DNA of 64,000 nucleotides, taken from assembly GCF_013315265.1 (NCBI RefSeq), contig NZ_JABUFE010000008.1, positions 1 through 64,000 on the forward strand, written 5' to 3'. The notes beneath the pieces were generated by a model that saw nothing but the letters and a program-made list of their open reading frames with translations, ran no database searches and was not told where the DNA came from. Made by a program: the position numbers and the translations under genes. Source of the DNA: Parasulfitobacter algicola (lineage in GTDB: Bacteria > Pseudomonadota > Alphaproteobacteria > Rhodobacterales > Rhodobacteraceae). Each line of letters opens with the position of its first letter. Positions within the stretch are counted from its first letter, which is position 1. Below, piece after piece: positions 1-10,717 of the stretch.

Positions 1-66
1 CGGTTCGCGATCCGCGAAGGCGGCCGCACCGTCGGCGCCGGCGTCGTCTCAAAAATCGTCGAGTAA
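1..66 (+). CDS. tuf: Elongation factor Tu, C-terminal end (partial)
   Basis: The first 21 codons read RFAIREGGRTVGAGVVSKIV-E and end in TAA. This is the invariant C-terminus of bacterial EF-Tu (domain 3), the GTPase that delivers aminoacyl-tRNA to the ribosome. The rest of the gene lies outside the window. Position next to tRNA-Trp, secE and nusG matches the conserved tufB-trpT-secE-nusG order. The identification is certain; which tuf copy this is cannot be told from the fragment. Confidence 0.97.
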   Translation, partial: RFAIREGGRTVGAGVVSKIVE

Positions 67-91
67 TATAATCGATACAATGAAATGATTT

Positions 92-121
92 GAGCCGCCT
101 TTTGGGCGGCTCATTTTATTT
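92..121 (+). terminator. Rho-independent terminator of tuf
   Basis: GAGCCGCC and GGCGGCTC form an 8-bp perfect stem with a TTTTG loop, followed by ATTTTATTT. It begins 26 bases after the tuf stop codon. Confidence 0.9.
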
Positions 122-457
122 CAAGGTAATCAAACGATAATATGATTTATTCGTTGGTATCAAAGAATACTGTCCAATGCACAAGACATGGTACTTTCGA
201 TATTGCATCTAATTAAAGTCACGTTTCTTTTGTCATTAGTATTTGTGTCAACAGGCATTGCCAAGCCGCTTGTCGGGGATTCAGAAGAAACTTCTGCCAG
301 TCTTTGTATTGCGTATCAGCTATAGGAATGTTTGCGCAGAGCCTTATTAAGATGGCCGCATGAGTGAGGCAGTCAAACTACGCCAGAAATACAAACGGTA
401 AGCATGATCTTCAATCGTATTTGCCGTAACGCATCTATACCTAAAATGTTTCAGCGC
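122..457. other. AT-rich spacer between tuf and tRNA-Trp
   Basis: About 340 bases without a convincing gene. The only candidate is a 45-codon reading frame at 188-325 (listed separately). The tRNA promoter begins at 458. No repeats or further RNA genes were seen. Confidence 0.6.
188..325 (+). CDS. Possible small exported peptide, 45 aa
   Basis: ATG at 188 to TAG at 323-325 gives a 45-residue peptide. A hydrophobic stretch (residues about 10-24, LIKVTFLLSLVFVSTG) is followed by IAKP and a short polar tail, so it resembles a signal peptide plus a short mature segment. There is no clear ribosome binding site before the ATG and no recognised family. It may be a chance reading frame or a gene remnant. 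Confidence 0.15.
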   Translation: MVLSILHLIKVTFLLSLVFVSTGIAKPLVGDSEETSASLCIAYQL

Positions 458-486
458 TTGCAAATGAAGATTTGCTTTCGTATAGC
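458..486 (+). promoter_or_regulatory. Promoter of tRNA-Trp
   Basis: TTGCAA at 458-463 and TATAGC at 481-486 are separated by exactly 17 bases. The -10 box ends 12 bases before the mature tRNA 5' end, as expected for a short-leader tRNA promoter. Confidence 0.7.
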
Positions 487-498
487 GGCGATGGTCTT

Positions 499-574
499 AG
501 GGGTTTAGCTCAGTTGGTAGAGCATCGGTCTCCAAAACCGAGGGTCGTGGGTTCGAGTCCCTCAGCCCCTGCCA
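499..574 (+). tRNA. trpT: tRNA-Trp (anticodon CCA)
   Basis: A 76-nt cloverleaf with acceptor stem AGGGGTT/AGCCCCT, anticodon stem TCGGT/ACCGA, loop CTCCAAA with anticodon CCA at 532-534, and a GGTTCGAGTCC T arm. The 3' CCA is encoded. The position between tuf and secE is the usual one for trpT in proteobacteria. Here an extra protein gene follows before secE. Confidence 0.97.
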
Positions 575-616
575 GACCGGTCAAATCATGCAATTAATTT
601 GAAGCCTATACCTGAA

Positions 617-1480
617 ATGCACCCTTTTGATGTACATTTTCATGTTGGCGCACATAAAACCGCAACAACGTATTTACAGTGGACCTTGCGGAACAATTCA
701 GAATTGCTGTCCCAAAATAATATAAAGTATTTTGGCCCTCAGGACATGCGCCATCCCAATTTTTCGATCAAAGACTGTTTTGAATTCCAAAACGATGAAA
801 CAAAAACACCTGAAGAGATGTCATATCCCACTAAATTAATGATTTTTTCAGACGAAAATATGCTTAAATCGGTACAAGATAAAAATCACACGGGGCATCC
901 ATCATTCTATCCCCATAGAACCGAAGTCTTGACTGATTTTTTGCAATCGTTTTCTGGGCGCAAAGTCAGGGTGTTTTTAGGCATTCGCGATACAGCCGGA
1001 TTTTTTGCATCTTATTATTCTCAAAAGCTTGTGGCTGGTCATGTTGGTTCATTTGATGTCTTTCGTAAGAAAAGTGCATTTGATGATGCACGATGGTCTG
1101 ATGTGGTAAAGAGTTTCCTGAAATTTCAAGACATTGATGAAATCATTGTTTGGCAATACGAAAATTATATGCAGGTTTTGCCGCTTATATTAGGCAAATT
1201 ATTAAACGAAGAAATAGGCAAGCAGATACGTATACTCAGCGAACCTTTGCATGTTGGATTATCAGAAAAAGCAATCCAAGTCATACTTGCCGAAAAACAA
1301 GAAAAAGGCAAAGTAACACGTGAATTTACGCGACAAGTCAGAGAGAATTATCCCAAATCAAGAAGACACCCAGCGCCAGTCTTGTGGACTTCGTCTGAGA
1401 TGAGGGGCAGCCATCGCAGATATGAGGCTGACGTAAAGGAAATTTCTTGTCTGGACAAAGTTACACTGTTGAATGTTTGA
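617..1480 (+). CDS. Sulfotransferase-like protein inserted between tRNA-Trp and secE
   Basis: 287 aa from the ATG at 617; a TTG at 599 in the same frame is an alternative start, and neither has a strong ribosome binding site. The N-terminal strand-loop HVGAHKTATTYLQ (residues about 8-20) resembles the phosphosulfate (PAPS) binding P-loop of sulfotransferase-fold proteins. A second block VFLGIRDTAGFFASYY (about 116-131) corresponds to the 3'-phosphate binding region, and the C-terminus ends like other members of this roseobacter family. No substrate can be inferred. The gene is visibly AT-rich compared with its neighbours and sits inside a normally uninterrupted housekeeping cluster, which suggests acquisition. 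A paralogue lies at 50238-51116. Confidence 0.7.
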   Translation: MHPFDVHFHVGAHKTATTYLQWTLRNNSELLSQNNIKYFGPQDMRHPNFSIKDCFEFQNDETKTPEEMSYPTKLMIFSDENMLKSVQDKNHTGHPSFYPHRTEVLTDFLQSFSGRKVRVFLGIRDTAGFFASYYSQKLVAGHVGSFDVFRKKSAFDDARWSDVVKSFLKFQDIDEIIVWQYENYMQVLPLILGKLLNEEIGKQIRILSEPLHVGLSEKAIQVILAEKQEKGKVTREFTRQVRENYPKSRRHPAPVLWTSSEMRGSHRRYEADVKEISCLDKVTLLNV

Positions 1481-1489
1481 AAACTAAAC

Positions 1490-1518
1490 TTGAAATGCGT
1501 GTCAGGACACCGTATCTG
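1490..1518 (+). promoter_or_regulatory. Candidate promoter of secE
   Basis: TTGAAA at 1490-1495 and TATCTG at 1513-1518 are 17 bases apart. The pair lies immediately after the passenger gene and 29 bases before the secE start codon, so secE could be transcribed independently of the insertion. Confidence 0.5.
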
Positions 1519-1547
1519 GCAGCCAAGCACGGTGAAAAGGGTAACAC

Positions 1548-1733
1548 ATGGCCAAAGCAAATCCACTTCAGTTCATTCAGCAGGTTCGCGGTGAGGTGAG
1601 CAAGGTTGTCTGGCCAACCCGTCGAGAAGTTATTCTGACAAGCATCATGGTGTTTGTGATGGCAATGTTGACGGCTGCGTTCTTTTTCCTTGTGGATTTC
1701 ACAATTCGCACGGGTTTGGGTTTCGTTATCTGA
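1548..1733 (+). CDS. secE: Preprotein translocase subunit SecE
   Basis: 61 aa, the short single-span form typical of alphaproteobacteria. A cytoplasmic amphipathic helix with the conserved block EVSKVVWPTRREV (residues about 16-28) precedes one membrane span (about 30-54). SecE clamps the two halves of SecY in the inner-membrane protein-conducting channel. The start ATG at 1548 follows GAAAAGGG. The gene sits directly upstream of nusG as in most bacteria, but a promoter-like site and a terminator lie between them. Confidence 0.97.
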   Translation: MAKANPLQFIQQVRGEVSKVVWPTRREVILTSIMVFVMAMLTAAFFFLVDFTIRTGLGFVI

Positions 1734-1763
1734 TTTCTCAACGGAAAAAGCACGGTCAGGCTC

Positions 1764-1792
1764 TTGAATTAAAGCGTAAGCAAGAGTATTGC
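1764..1792 (+). promoter_or_regulatory. Candidate promoter in the secE-nusG gap
   Basis: TTGAAT at 1764-1769 and TATTGC at 1787-1792 with a 17-base spacer. A transcript from here would meet the hairpin-plus-T-run at 1812-1849 within about 50 bases, so this may be an attenuated leader or the start of a very short RNA rather than a plain nusG promoter. Confidence 0.4.
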
Positions 1793-1811
1793 GACGTTCA
1801 AATCCTGAAAT

Positions 1812-1849
1812 GGCGTGCTTCGATTCGTGTGGCACGCCGCTTTTTGTTT
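1812..1849 (+). terminator. Rho-independent terminator or attenuator between secE and nusG
   Basis: GGCGTGC (1812-1818) pairs with GCACGCC (1832-1838) and is followed by GCTTTTTGTTT. It ends secE transcription or attenuates transcription into nusG, whose start codon is at 1925. Confidence 0.75.
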
Positions 1850-1924
1850 CAGATATGCGGTTAACCGCTTGCAATGAATAAAGAATTGGCGCTTGCGTCG
1901 TGATATATGAGGGTTCGAACGAAA

Positions 1925-2458
1925 ATGGCGAAGCGGTGGTACTCGGTTAGCGTTCTTTCGAACTTTGAAAAGAAGATCGCCGAACAAATTAGAACATCCG
2001 TGGCTGAGGCCGAGCTTGAAGATCAGATCGAAGAAGTTCTGGTCCCCACCGAAGAGGTGATTGAAGTTCGTCGCGGCAAGAAAGTAACAGCGGAACGTCG
2101 ATTTATGCCAGGGTACGTTCTGGTTCGGATGGAAATGACCGATCAGGGCTATCACCTGATCAATTCAATTAATCGCGTGACTGGTTTTCTGGGCCCCCAA
2201 GGTCGCCCGATGCCCATGCGCGACGCCGAAGTGAATGCGATTTTGAATCGTGTTGAAGAAGGCGAAGCTGCGCCGCGGACGCTGATTCACTTTGAGGTTG
2301 GCGAAAAGGTAAAAGTCAACGAAGGGCCGTTTGAGGATTTCGACGGCATGGTTGAAGAAGTTGATGAAGACAACCAGCGCCTGAAGGTAACGGTGTCGAT
2401 CTTTGGCCGGGCAACCCCGGTCGAACTGGAATTTACACAGGTCACAAAACAGATCTGA
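1925..2458 (+). CDS. nusG: Transcription termination/antitermination factor NusG
   Basis: 177 aa from ATG 1925 (MAKRWYSVSVLSNFEKKIAE). This start is preferred over the in-frame ATG at 1907 because GAGG at 1909-1912 lies 12 bases upstream and the family begins near this residue. The NGN domain (about 1-115) carries the RFMPGYVLVRM strand, and the C-terminal KOW domain (about 122-177) has VGEKVKVNEGPFEDFDG. NusG binds the clamp of RNA polymerase and links it to Rho or to ribosomal S10. It precedes rplK in the standard order. Confidence 0.97.
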   Translation: MAKRWYSVSVLSNFEKKIAEQIRTSVAEAELEDQIEEVLVPTEEVIEVRRGKKVTAERRFMPGYVLVRMEMTDQGYHLINSINRVTGFLGPQGRPMPMRDAEVNAILNRVEEGEAAPRTLIHFEVGEKVKVNEGPFEDFDGMVEEVDEDNQRLKVTVSIFGRATPVELEFTQVTKQI

Positions 2459-2461
2459 TGT

Positions 2462-2556
2462 AACCCGTGGGAGGTAGCGGTGGGCGCGCCCATCACGCCG
2501 GACCACGCAACCCGAACCGCCCTGACGCGTCAGGGACGGTGTTGAAAAAAGGAGAG
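2462..2556 (+). promoter_or_regulatory. Putative structured leader of the rplK-rplA operon
   Basis: The nusG-rplK gap is GC-rich and self-complementary: GGGCGCGCCC near 2482 and the perfect 14-bp palindrome CCTGACGCGTCAGG at 2521-2534, followed by the AAAAAAGGAGAGG ribosome binding site. L1 is known to bind its own operon leader in other bacteria. That this segment does so is inference. Confidence 0.35.
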
Positions 2557-2561
2557 GCCAA

Positions 2562-2990
2562 ATGGCCAAGAAAATAGCTGGTACTATGAAACTGCAGGTT
2601 CCTGCAGGTCAAGCCAACCCATCCCCGCCCGTCGGTCCAGCATTGGGTCAACGCGGCATTAATATTATGGAATTCTGCAAGGCGTTTAACGCCAAAACGC
2701 AAGATCTTGAGCCGGGTTCGCCTTGCCCAACCATAATCACATATTATCAGGACAAGTCCTTTACGATGGATATCAAGACATCGCCTGCGTCTTATTTCCT
2801 GAAAAAAGCGGCCAAGCTGAAATCTGGTGCCAATAACCCAAGCCGTGAAGTTGTCGGATCTGTTACGGTTGCACAAGTTCGCGAAATTGCTGAAGCAAAG
2901 ATGAAAGACCTGAACGCCAACGATATCGAAGGTGCAATGAAGATCATCGTGGGTTCTGCCCAATCGATGGGTATCGAGGTGAAAGGGTAA
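2562..2990 (+). CDS. rplK: 50S ribosomal protein L11
   Basis: 142 aa, normal length. The proline-rich N-terminus ([20 protein letters not shown], residues about 11-30) is the thiostrepton/GTPase-centre region, and the C-terminal rRNA-binding domain ends in [17 protein letters not shown]11 binds the GTPase-associated region of 23S rRNA together with L10-L7/L12. A strong AAGGAGAGG ribosome binding site precedes the ATG. rplA follows after only three bases, so the two are surely cotranscribed. Confidence 0.98.
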   Translation: MAKKIAGTMKLQVPAGQANPSPPVGPALGQRGINIMEFCKAFNAKTQDLEPGSPCPTIITYYQDKSFTMDIKTSPASYFLKKAAKLKSGANNPSREVVGSVTVAQVREIAEAKMKDLNANDIEGAMKIIVGSAQSMGIEVKG

Positions 2991-2993
2991 GTC

Positions 2994-3692
2994 ATGGCGA
3001 AATATGGAAAACGTACGACCGCTGCCCGTGAAGCTTTTGCCGGTAAAACTGATGTCACAGTCGAAGAAGCTGTTGCGCTGATCAAGGGCAATGCAAAGAC
3101 TAAGTTTGACGAAACACTTGAGATCGCGATGAACTTGGGCGTTGACCCACGTCACGCAGATCAGATGGTTCGCGGTGTTGTGACCCTGCCCAATGGTACA
3201 GGTAAAACTGTCCGTGTTGCTGTATTTGCGCGCGGTCCCAAGGCGGATGAAGCAAAAGAAGCTGGTGCCGATATCGTTGGTGCCGAAGACCTTATGGAAA
3301 TCGTCCAAGGCGGCAAAATTGAATTTGATCGCTGCATTGCAACGCCTGACATGATGCCAATCGTTGGCCGTCTGGGCAAAGTGCTGGGACCACGTAACCT
3401 GATGCCGAACCCCAAGGTTGGAACTGTGACTATGGATGTGGCCGATGCTGTCAAAGCGGCCAAAGGCGGCGAAGTACAGTTCAAGGTCGAAAAGGCCGGT
3501 GTTGTGCATGCAGGTATTGGCAAAGTATCCTTTGACGAAAGCAAATTGGTGGAAAACATCCGCGCTTTTGTAGGTGCTGTTGCGAAAGCCAAGCCCGCAG
3601 GATCCAAAGGCGCTTATATGAAGAAAATTGCCCTAAGCTCAACCATGGGGCCAGGTGTTACAGTGTCAGTAGATAACGCCACCGGTAACTGA
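2994..3692 (+). CDS. rplA: 50S ribosomal protein L1
   Basis: 232 aa, normal length. Contains the L1 signature region with [20 protein letters not shown] (residues about 39-58) and the [20 protein letters not shown] block (about 125-144). L1 forms the mobile stalk next to the E site and is classically the autogenous repressor of the L11 operon. It is followed directly by a terminator and a passenger gene, so rplKA is separated from rplJL here. Confidence 0.98.
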   Translation: MAKYGKRTTAAREAFAGKTDVTVEEAVALIKGNAKTKFDETLEIAMNLGVDPRHADQMVRGVVTLPNGTGKTVRVAVFARGPKADEAKEAGADIVGAEDLMEIVQGGKIEFDRCIATPDMMPIVGRLGKVLGPRNLMPNPKVGTVTMDVADAVKAAKGGEVQFKVEKAGVVHAGIGKVSFDESKLVENIRAFVGAVAKAKPAGSKGAYMKKIALSSTMGPGVTVSVDNATGN

Positions 3693-3706
3693 TCAACAGC
3701 ATTTCA

Positions 3707-3735
3707 AACGGCTCCTTCGGGGGCCGTTTTTATTT
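3707..3735 (+). terminator. Rho-independent terminator after rplA
   Basis: AACGGCTCC and GGGGCCGTT form a stem closed by a TTCG tetraloop, followed by TTTTTATTT. It begins 15 bases after the rplA stop codon. Confidence 0.92.
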
Positions 3736-3754
3736 CAGATATGCGAGCAAGATT

Positions 3755-5002
3755 ATGCTGAAGAAAATTTTATTTATTTCTATAATTTCTTTTTGGGCTC
3801 CAGTTGCTTTTGCGCAAGAGAGCCCCAACATCAGCAAGGTAGTCGGATTAGACCTTGAATTCAGACCTCACGAAGATGACTTTAAATTAGATTTCGATAT
3901 TGGCGGAAGCCGACTGTTTGTATCTGGTAAGCTCTCAAAAAGTAGGCCTAATACTCGCGTCATTCATGTGTATGACACTGAAACACAAGAATTGATCAAT
4001 GTTATAAGGCATTCGGATGGTGAAACATTCATTGGCTTTGGGAATACCCAAGGGTTTGGGGATGCTATTTCTGCAAATGAAAGATTTATGGTGACTGCAA
4101 ATACCTCGGTCAAAGGTATTCGTCAGGTGTTGGTGTATGATACAGCCTCTTTAGAATTACTGCGGACGATCGATAATCCAAACCCCGACGCAAAGACTTA
4201 TATAGATTTCTCTGACTTCGTATTACCTGAAAACGCCTTGGCGGGTATTCATGTGACAGTGACCTTTCAAAACGCTCAAAAACAAAACGGTGTCTTTATT
4301 TTTGACGTTGAGACGGGTCAACAAATCGCCACAGCTGTGGCGCCAGGCATCACAGAAGGGCTGTTTAATAAGCTTTTTAATATTAAAGAGCGTACAGTCT
4401 TCACCATGTTAGATTTTGATGGCACACGTGTTCTTGCAAAAGATATTGATGCATTTGGTTCTTCTAAATCGCGGGAAAGATCCGACAAAGTTTATGTATT
4501 TGATGTGAAAAACAACAATCTTTTGCAGACTTTTAACATTACAGATATTGCTGCAGAGATTGCGCCTGAAAGTGGCTTTATATCTGAGAAAACAGCATTT
4601 GTTCTTGGAAGAGGTAGCAAGAGTTTCAACCAATTTTACAATATTTATGCTTTTGATCTAAAAACAGGAGATCTGAAATTCACTTTGGAGGATCCATTTG
4701 CCAGCTTGGGGATTGAGGGGATCCAAAAAGGTAAGTTTGGTACTTTTGGCTCCAATACAGCTTTGATGTGGCCTTACTTGATTGTCTATATGCCTGATTT
4801 GCTTATAAACAATAGCCCTAGCGAAGCATTTTTTATATACGATGCTGATACAGGACAACGTCTTGGCATCGTTGATTTTCCAAGACGCTCGCGCGATCGT
4901 TTGCAATTTCTGCAGATATACGATGACGATGGTCTACTTATTGTTACTGAGATAGGGGATCCCACCCGCAAAAATCGGATCGACATTTATGCCGTTGAAT
5001 AA
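3755..5002 (+). CDS. Secreted propeller-like protein inserted between rplA and rplJ
   Basis: 415 aa. A signal peptide (about residues 1-20, ending VAFAQE) is followed by a repeat domain without enzyme motifs. At least six segments fit the pattern hydrophobic-(Y/F)D-x-(E/K/A)T-x-x-x-hydrophobic: VYDTETQELINVI, VYDTASLELLRTI, IFDVETGQQIATA, VFDVKNNNLLQTF, AFDLKTGDLKFTL and IYDADTGQRLGIV. Regular spacing of such units is typical of beta-propellers of the YVTN/WD40-like type. It is therefore probably a periplasmic or surface propeller; its ligand is unknown. The gene is clearly AT-rich relative to the ribosomal genes on both sides, consistent with horizontal insertion. The ATG at 3755 follows the rplA terminator closely and has no strong ribosome binding site. 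Confidence 0.65.
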   Translation: MLKKILFISIISFWAPVAFAQESPNISKVVGLDLEFRPHEDDFKLDFDIGGSRLFVSGKLSKSRPNTRVIHVYDTETQELINVIRHSDGETFIGFGNTQGFGDAISANERFMVTANTSVKGIRQVLVYDTASLELLRTIDNPNPDAKTYIDFSDFVLPENALAGIHVTVTFQNAQKQNGVFIFDVETGQQIATAVAPGITEGLFNKLFNIKERTVFTMLDFDGTRVLAKDIDAFGSSKSRERSDKVYVFDVKNNNLLQTFNITDIAAEIAPESGFISEKTAFVLGRGSKSFNQFYNIYAFDLKTGDLKFTLEDPFASLGIEGIQKGKFGTFGSNTALMWPYLIVYMPDLLINNSPSEAFFIYDADTGQRLGIVDFPRRSRDRLQFLQIYDDDGLLIVTEIGDPTRKNRIDIYAVE

Positions 5003-5333
5003 CGAGTGTTGATTGGATGTATCCACAAAAACAAAGCGAAAATCGTGATTTTGGGCTTTTCTTGGGCGGGTGAAGCGCCTATGCGGAACACCTAACCCGT
5101 CGAAGTGATTCGTGCGGGTCAACTTCGTCCGAGACGGAGGGTGGTGTTGAAACATTGCTGCAAGGCATATTGAAGGCGCCATAATTCCTTCCTGAGATGG
5201 GGAACGAGACGAGATTTCCGAGGGACTTCCTTCGGGCGATCGTGGCCTCGGGACCCTGATATTGGACCCGAACGCCCTTGGAAACAGGGGCAAAACTGAG
5301 CCGGGGGGAAACCCCCAAATTTGGAGTGAAACT
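5003..5333 (+). promoter_or_regulatory. rplJ leader region (putative L10-type leader)
   Basis: A 331-base gap before rplJ with no gene. The 3' half is rich in complementary G/C blocks (for example CGAGGGACTTCCTTCGG near 5218, GGACCC.GGACCC near 5250 and GGGGGGAAACCCCC at 5303-5316) and leads into the GGAG ribosome binding site at 5323-5326. L10-L7/L12 is known to bind such leaders and repress its own translation. A promoter for rplJL-rpoBC should also lie here because a terminator and a foreign gene separate it from rplKA, but I could not pick a convincing one. Confidence 0.45.
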
Positions 5334-5849
5334 GTGGATAGAGCCCAGAAAGAGAAAGTGGTCGACGAACTCGGCCAGATCTTCGAAAGCTCTGGCGTCG
5401 TTGTGGTTGCCCACTACGAAGGTCTGACAGTTGCTGAAATGCAGGATCTGCGCGCACGCATGCGTGATGTTGATGGATCCGTTCGTGTTGCCAAAAACAG
5501 GCTTGCCAAGATCGCCCTTGATGGGAAGCCCTGCGCAAGCATTGCTGACCTTCTGTCGGGCATGACCGTACTCGCTTATTCTGAGGATCCTGTGGCTGCG
5601 GCCAAGGTGATGCAAGCGTATTCCAAGGATAACGACAAGCTCGAAATCCTGGGTGGCGCAATGGGTGAGACGGCATTGGACGTTGCCGGTGTGAAAGCCG
5701 TCGCAGCGATGCCATCGAGAGAGGAGCTTATTGCTTCGATCGTCGGTTGTATCGGCGCGCCTGCTTCCAATATTGCCGGTGCGATTGGCGCCCCTGCTTC
5801 GAACATCGCGAGCATCTTGTCCTCAATCGAGGACAAGGCAGCAGCTTAA
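5334..5849 (+). CDS. rplJ: 50S ribosomal protein L10
   Basis: 171 aa with a GTG start at 5334 ([20 protein letters not shown]). The longer frame upstream has no family similarity, whereas GGAG at 5323-5326 sits 7 bases before this GTG. L10 anchors L7/L12 dimers to the ribosome. The conserved N-terminal rRNA-binding part contains [19 protein letters not shown] (about residues 22-40), and the C-terminal helix ends with alternating Ala/Ser-Ile repeats ([19 protein letters not shown]) that bind L7/L12. Confidence 0.96.
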   Translation: MDRAQKEKVVDELGQIFESSGVVVVAHYEGLTVAEMQDLRARMRDVDGSVRVAKNRLAKIALDGKPCASIADLLSGMTVLAYSEDPVAAAKVMQAYSKDNDKLEILGGAMGETALDVAGVKAVAAMPSREELIASIVGCIGAPASNIAGAIGAPASNIASILSSIEDKAAA

Positions 5850-5909
5850 GACCGACGTAGGGAAGACCCTGACGTTGGAACACACCTTAGAAAACGGAAA
5901 GCATATAAA

Positions 5910-6284
5910 ATGGCTGATCTGAAAAAACTTGCTGAAGAGATCGTTGGTCTGACGCTTCTTGAAGCACAAGAACTGAAAACTATCCTTAAGGATGAGTATG
6001 GCATCGAACCTGCCGCCGGTGGCGCAGTCATGATGGCTGGTCCTGCGGATGGCGGCGGCGCTGCTGCAGAAGAAAAGACAGAGTTTGACGTCGTTCTGAA
6101 GAACGCTGGTGCGTCAAAAATCAACGTGATCAAAGAAGTGCGCAGCATCACGGGTCTTGGTCTGAAAGAAGCCAAGGAACTGGTTGAAGCTGGCGGCAAG
6201 ATCAAAGAAGGCGTTGATAAAGCCGAAGCTGAAGACATCAAAGGCAAGCTGGAAGCAGCTGGCGCTGAGGTCGAGCTGGCCTAA
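5910..6284 (+). CDS. rplL: 50S ribosomal protein L7/L12
   Basis: 124 aa. N-terminal dimerisation helices (residues 1-33), an Ala/Gly-rich hinge (about 35-52) and the C-terminal factor-binding domain with the [12 protein letters not shown] segment (about 86-97). L7/L12 forms the stalk that recruits elongation factors and stimulates their GTPase activity. It follows rplJ by 60 bases in the usual pair and is followed by a series of hairpins before rpoB. Confidence 0.98.
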   Translation: MADLKKLAEEIVGLTLLEAQELKTILKDEYGIEPAAGGAVMMAGPADGGGAAAEEKTEFDVVLKNAGASKINVIKEVRSITGLGLKEAKELVEAGGKIKEGVDKAEAEDIKGKLEAAGAEVELA

Positions 6285-6295
6285 ACCGTCTTTCA

Positions 6296-6394
6296 CAAGG
6301 CTCTGAGCCTTGTAATTTTAAGGCTGGACCCGATATGTCGGGTCCAGCCGATCCTGTCTTAAAAGCCGCCCTTTGGACAAGGGCTGCTTTTAAG
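6296..6394 (+). promoter_or_regulatory. Three tandem hairpins between rplL and rpoB
   Basis: CAAGGC/GCCTTG at 6296-6312 is followed by TAATTTTA and looks like a weak terminator. GGCTGGACCC/GGGTCCAGCC at 6322-6349 is a perfect 10-bp stem. CTTAAAAGC/GCTTTTAAG at 6358-6394 is a long stem with one interior mismatch. In enterobacteria this gap holds an attenuator and an RNase III site that set the ratio of stalk protein to polymerase; the same role here is inference. Confidence 0.6.
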
Positions 6395-6527
6395 GAAGGT
6401 TCAATGGTCGGGAGGCTGCCAGTGGGAAGGCCGCCGTGAATAGACCGAACTTCCTGTCTCAACTGGGTGCATCGCCGGGGCCCGACGGTGGATGCGATCC
6501 GATGAGAAACGAAAGGTGTTATCACAC

Positions 6528-10664
<4,137 letters not shown>

Positions 10665-10717
10665 GGGGCCTCGGTCCCAACTCATCTATTCAAACGCACA
10701 AATTTGAGGAATTCAAA

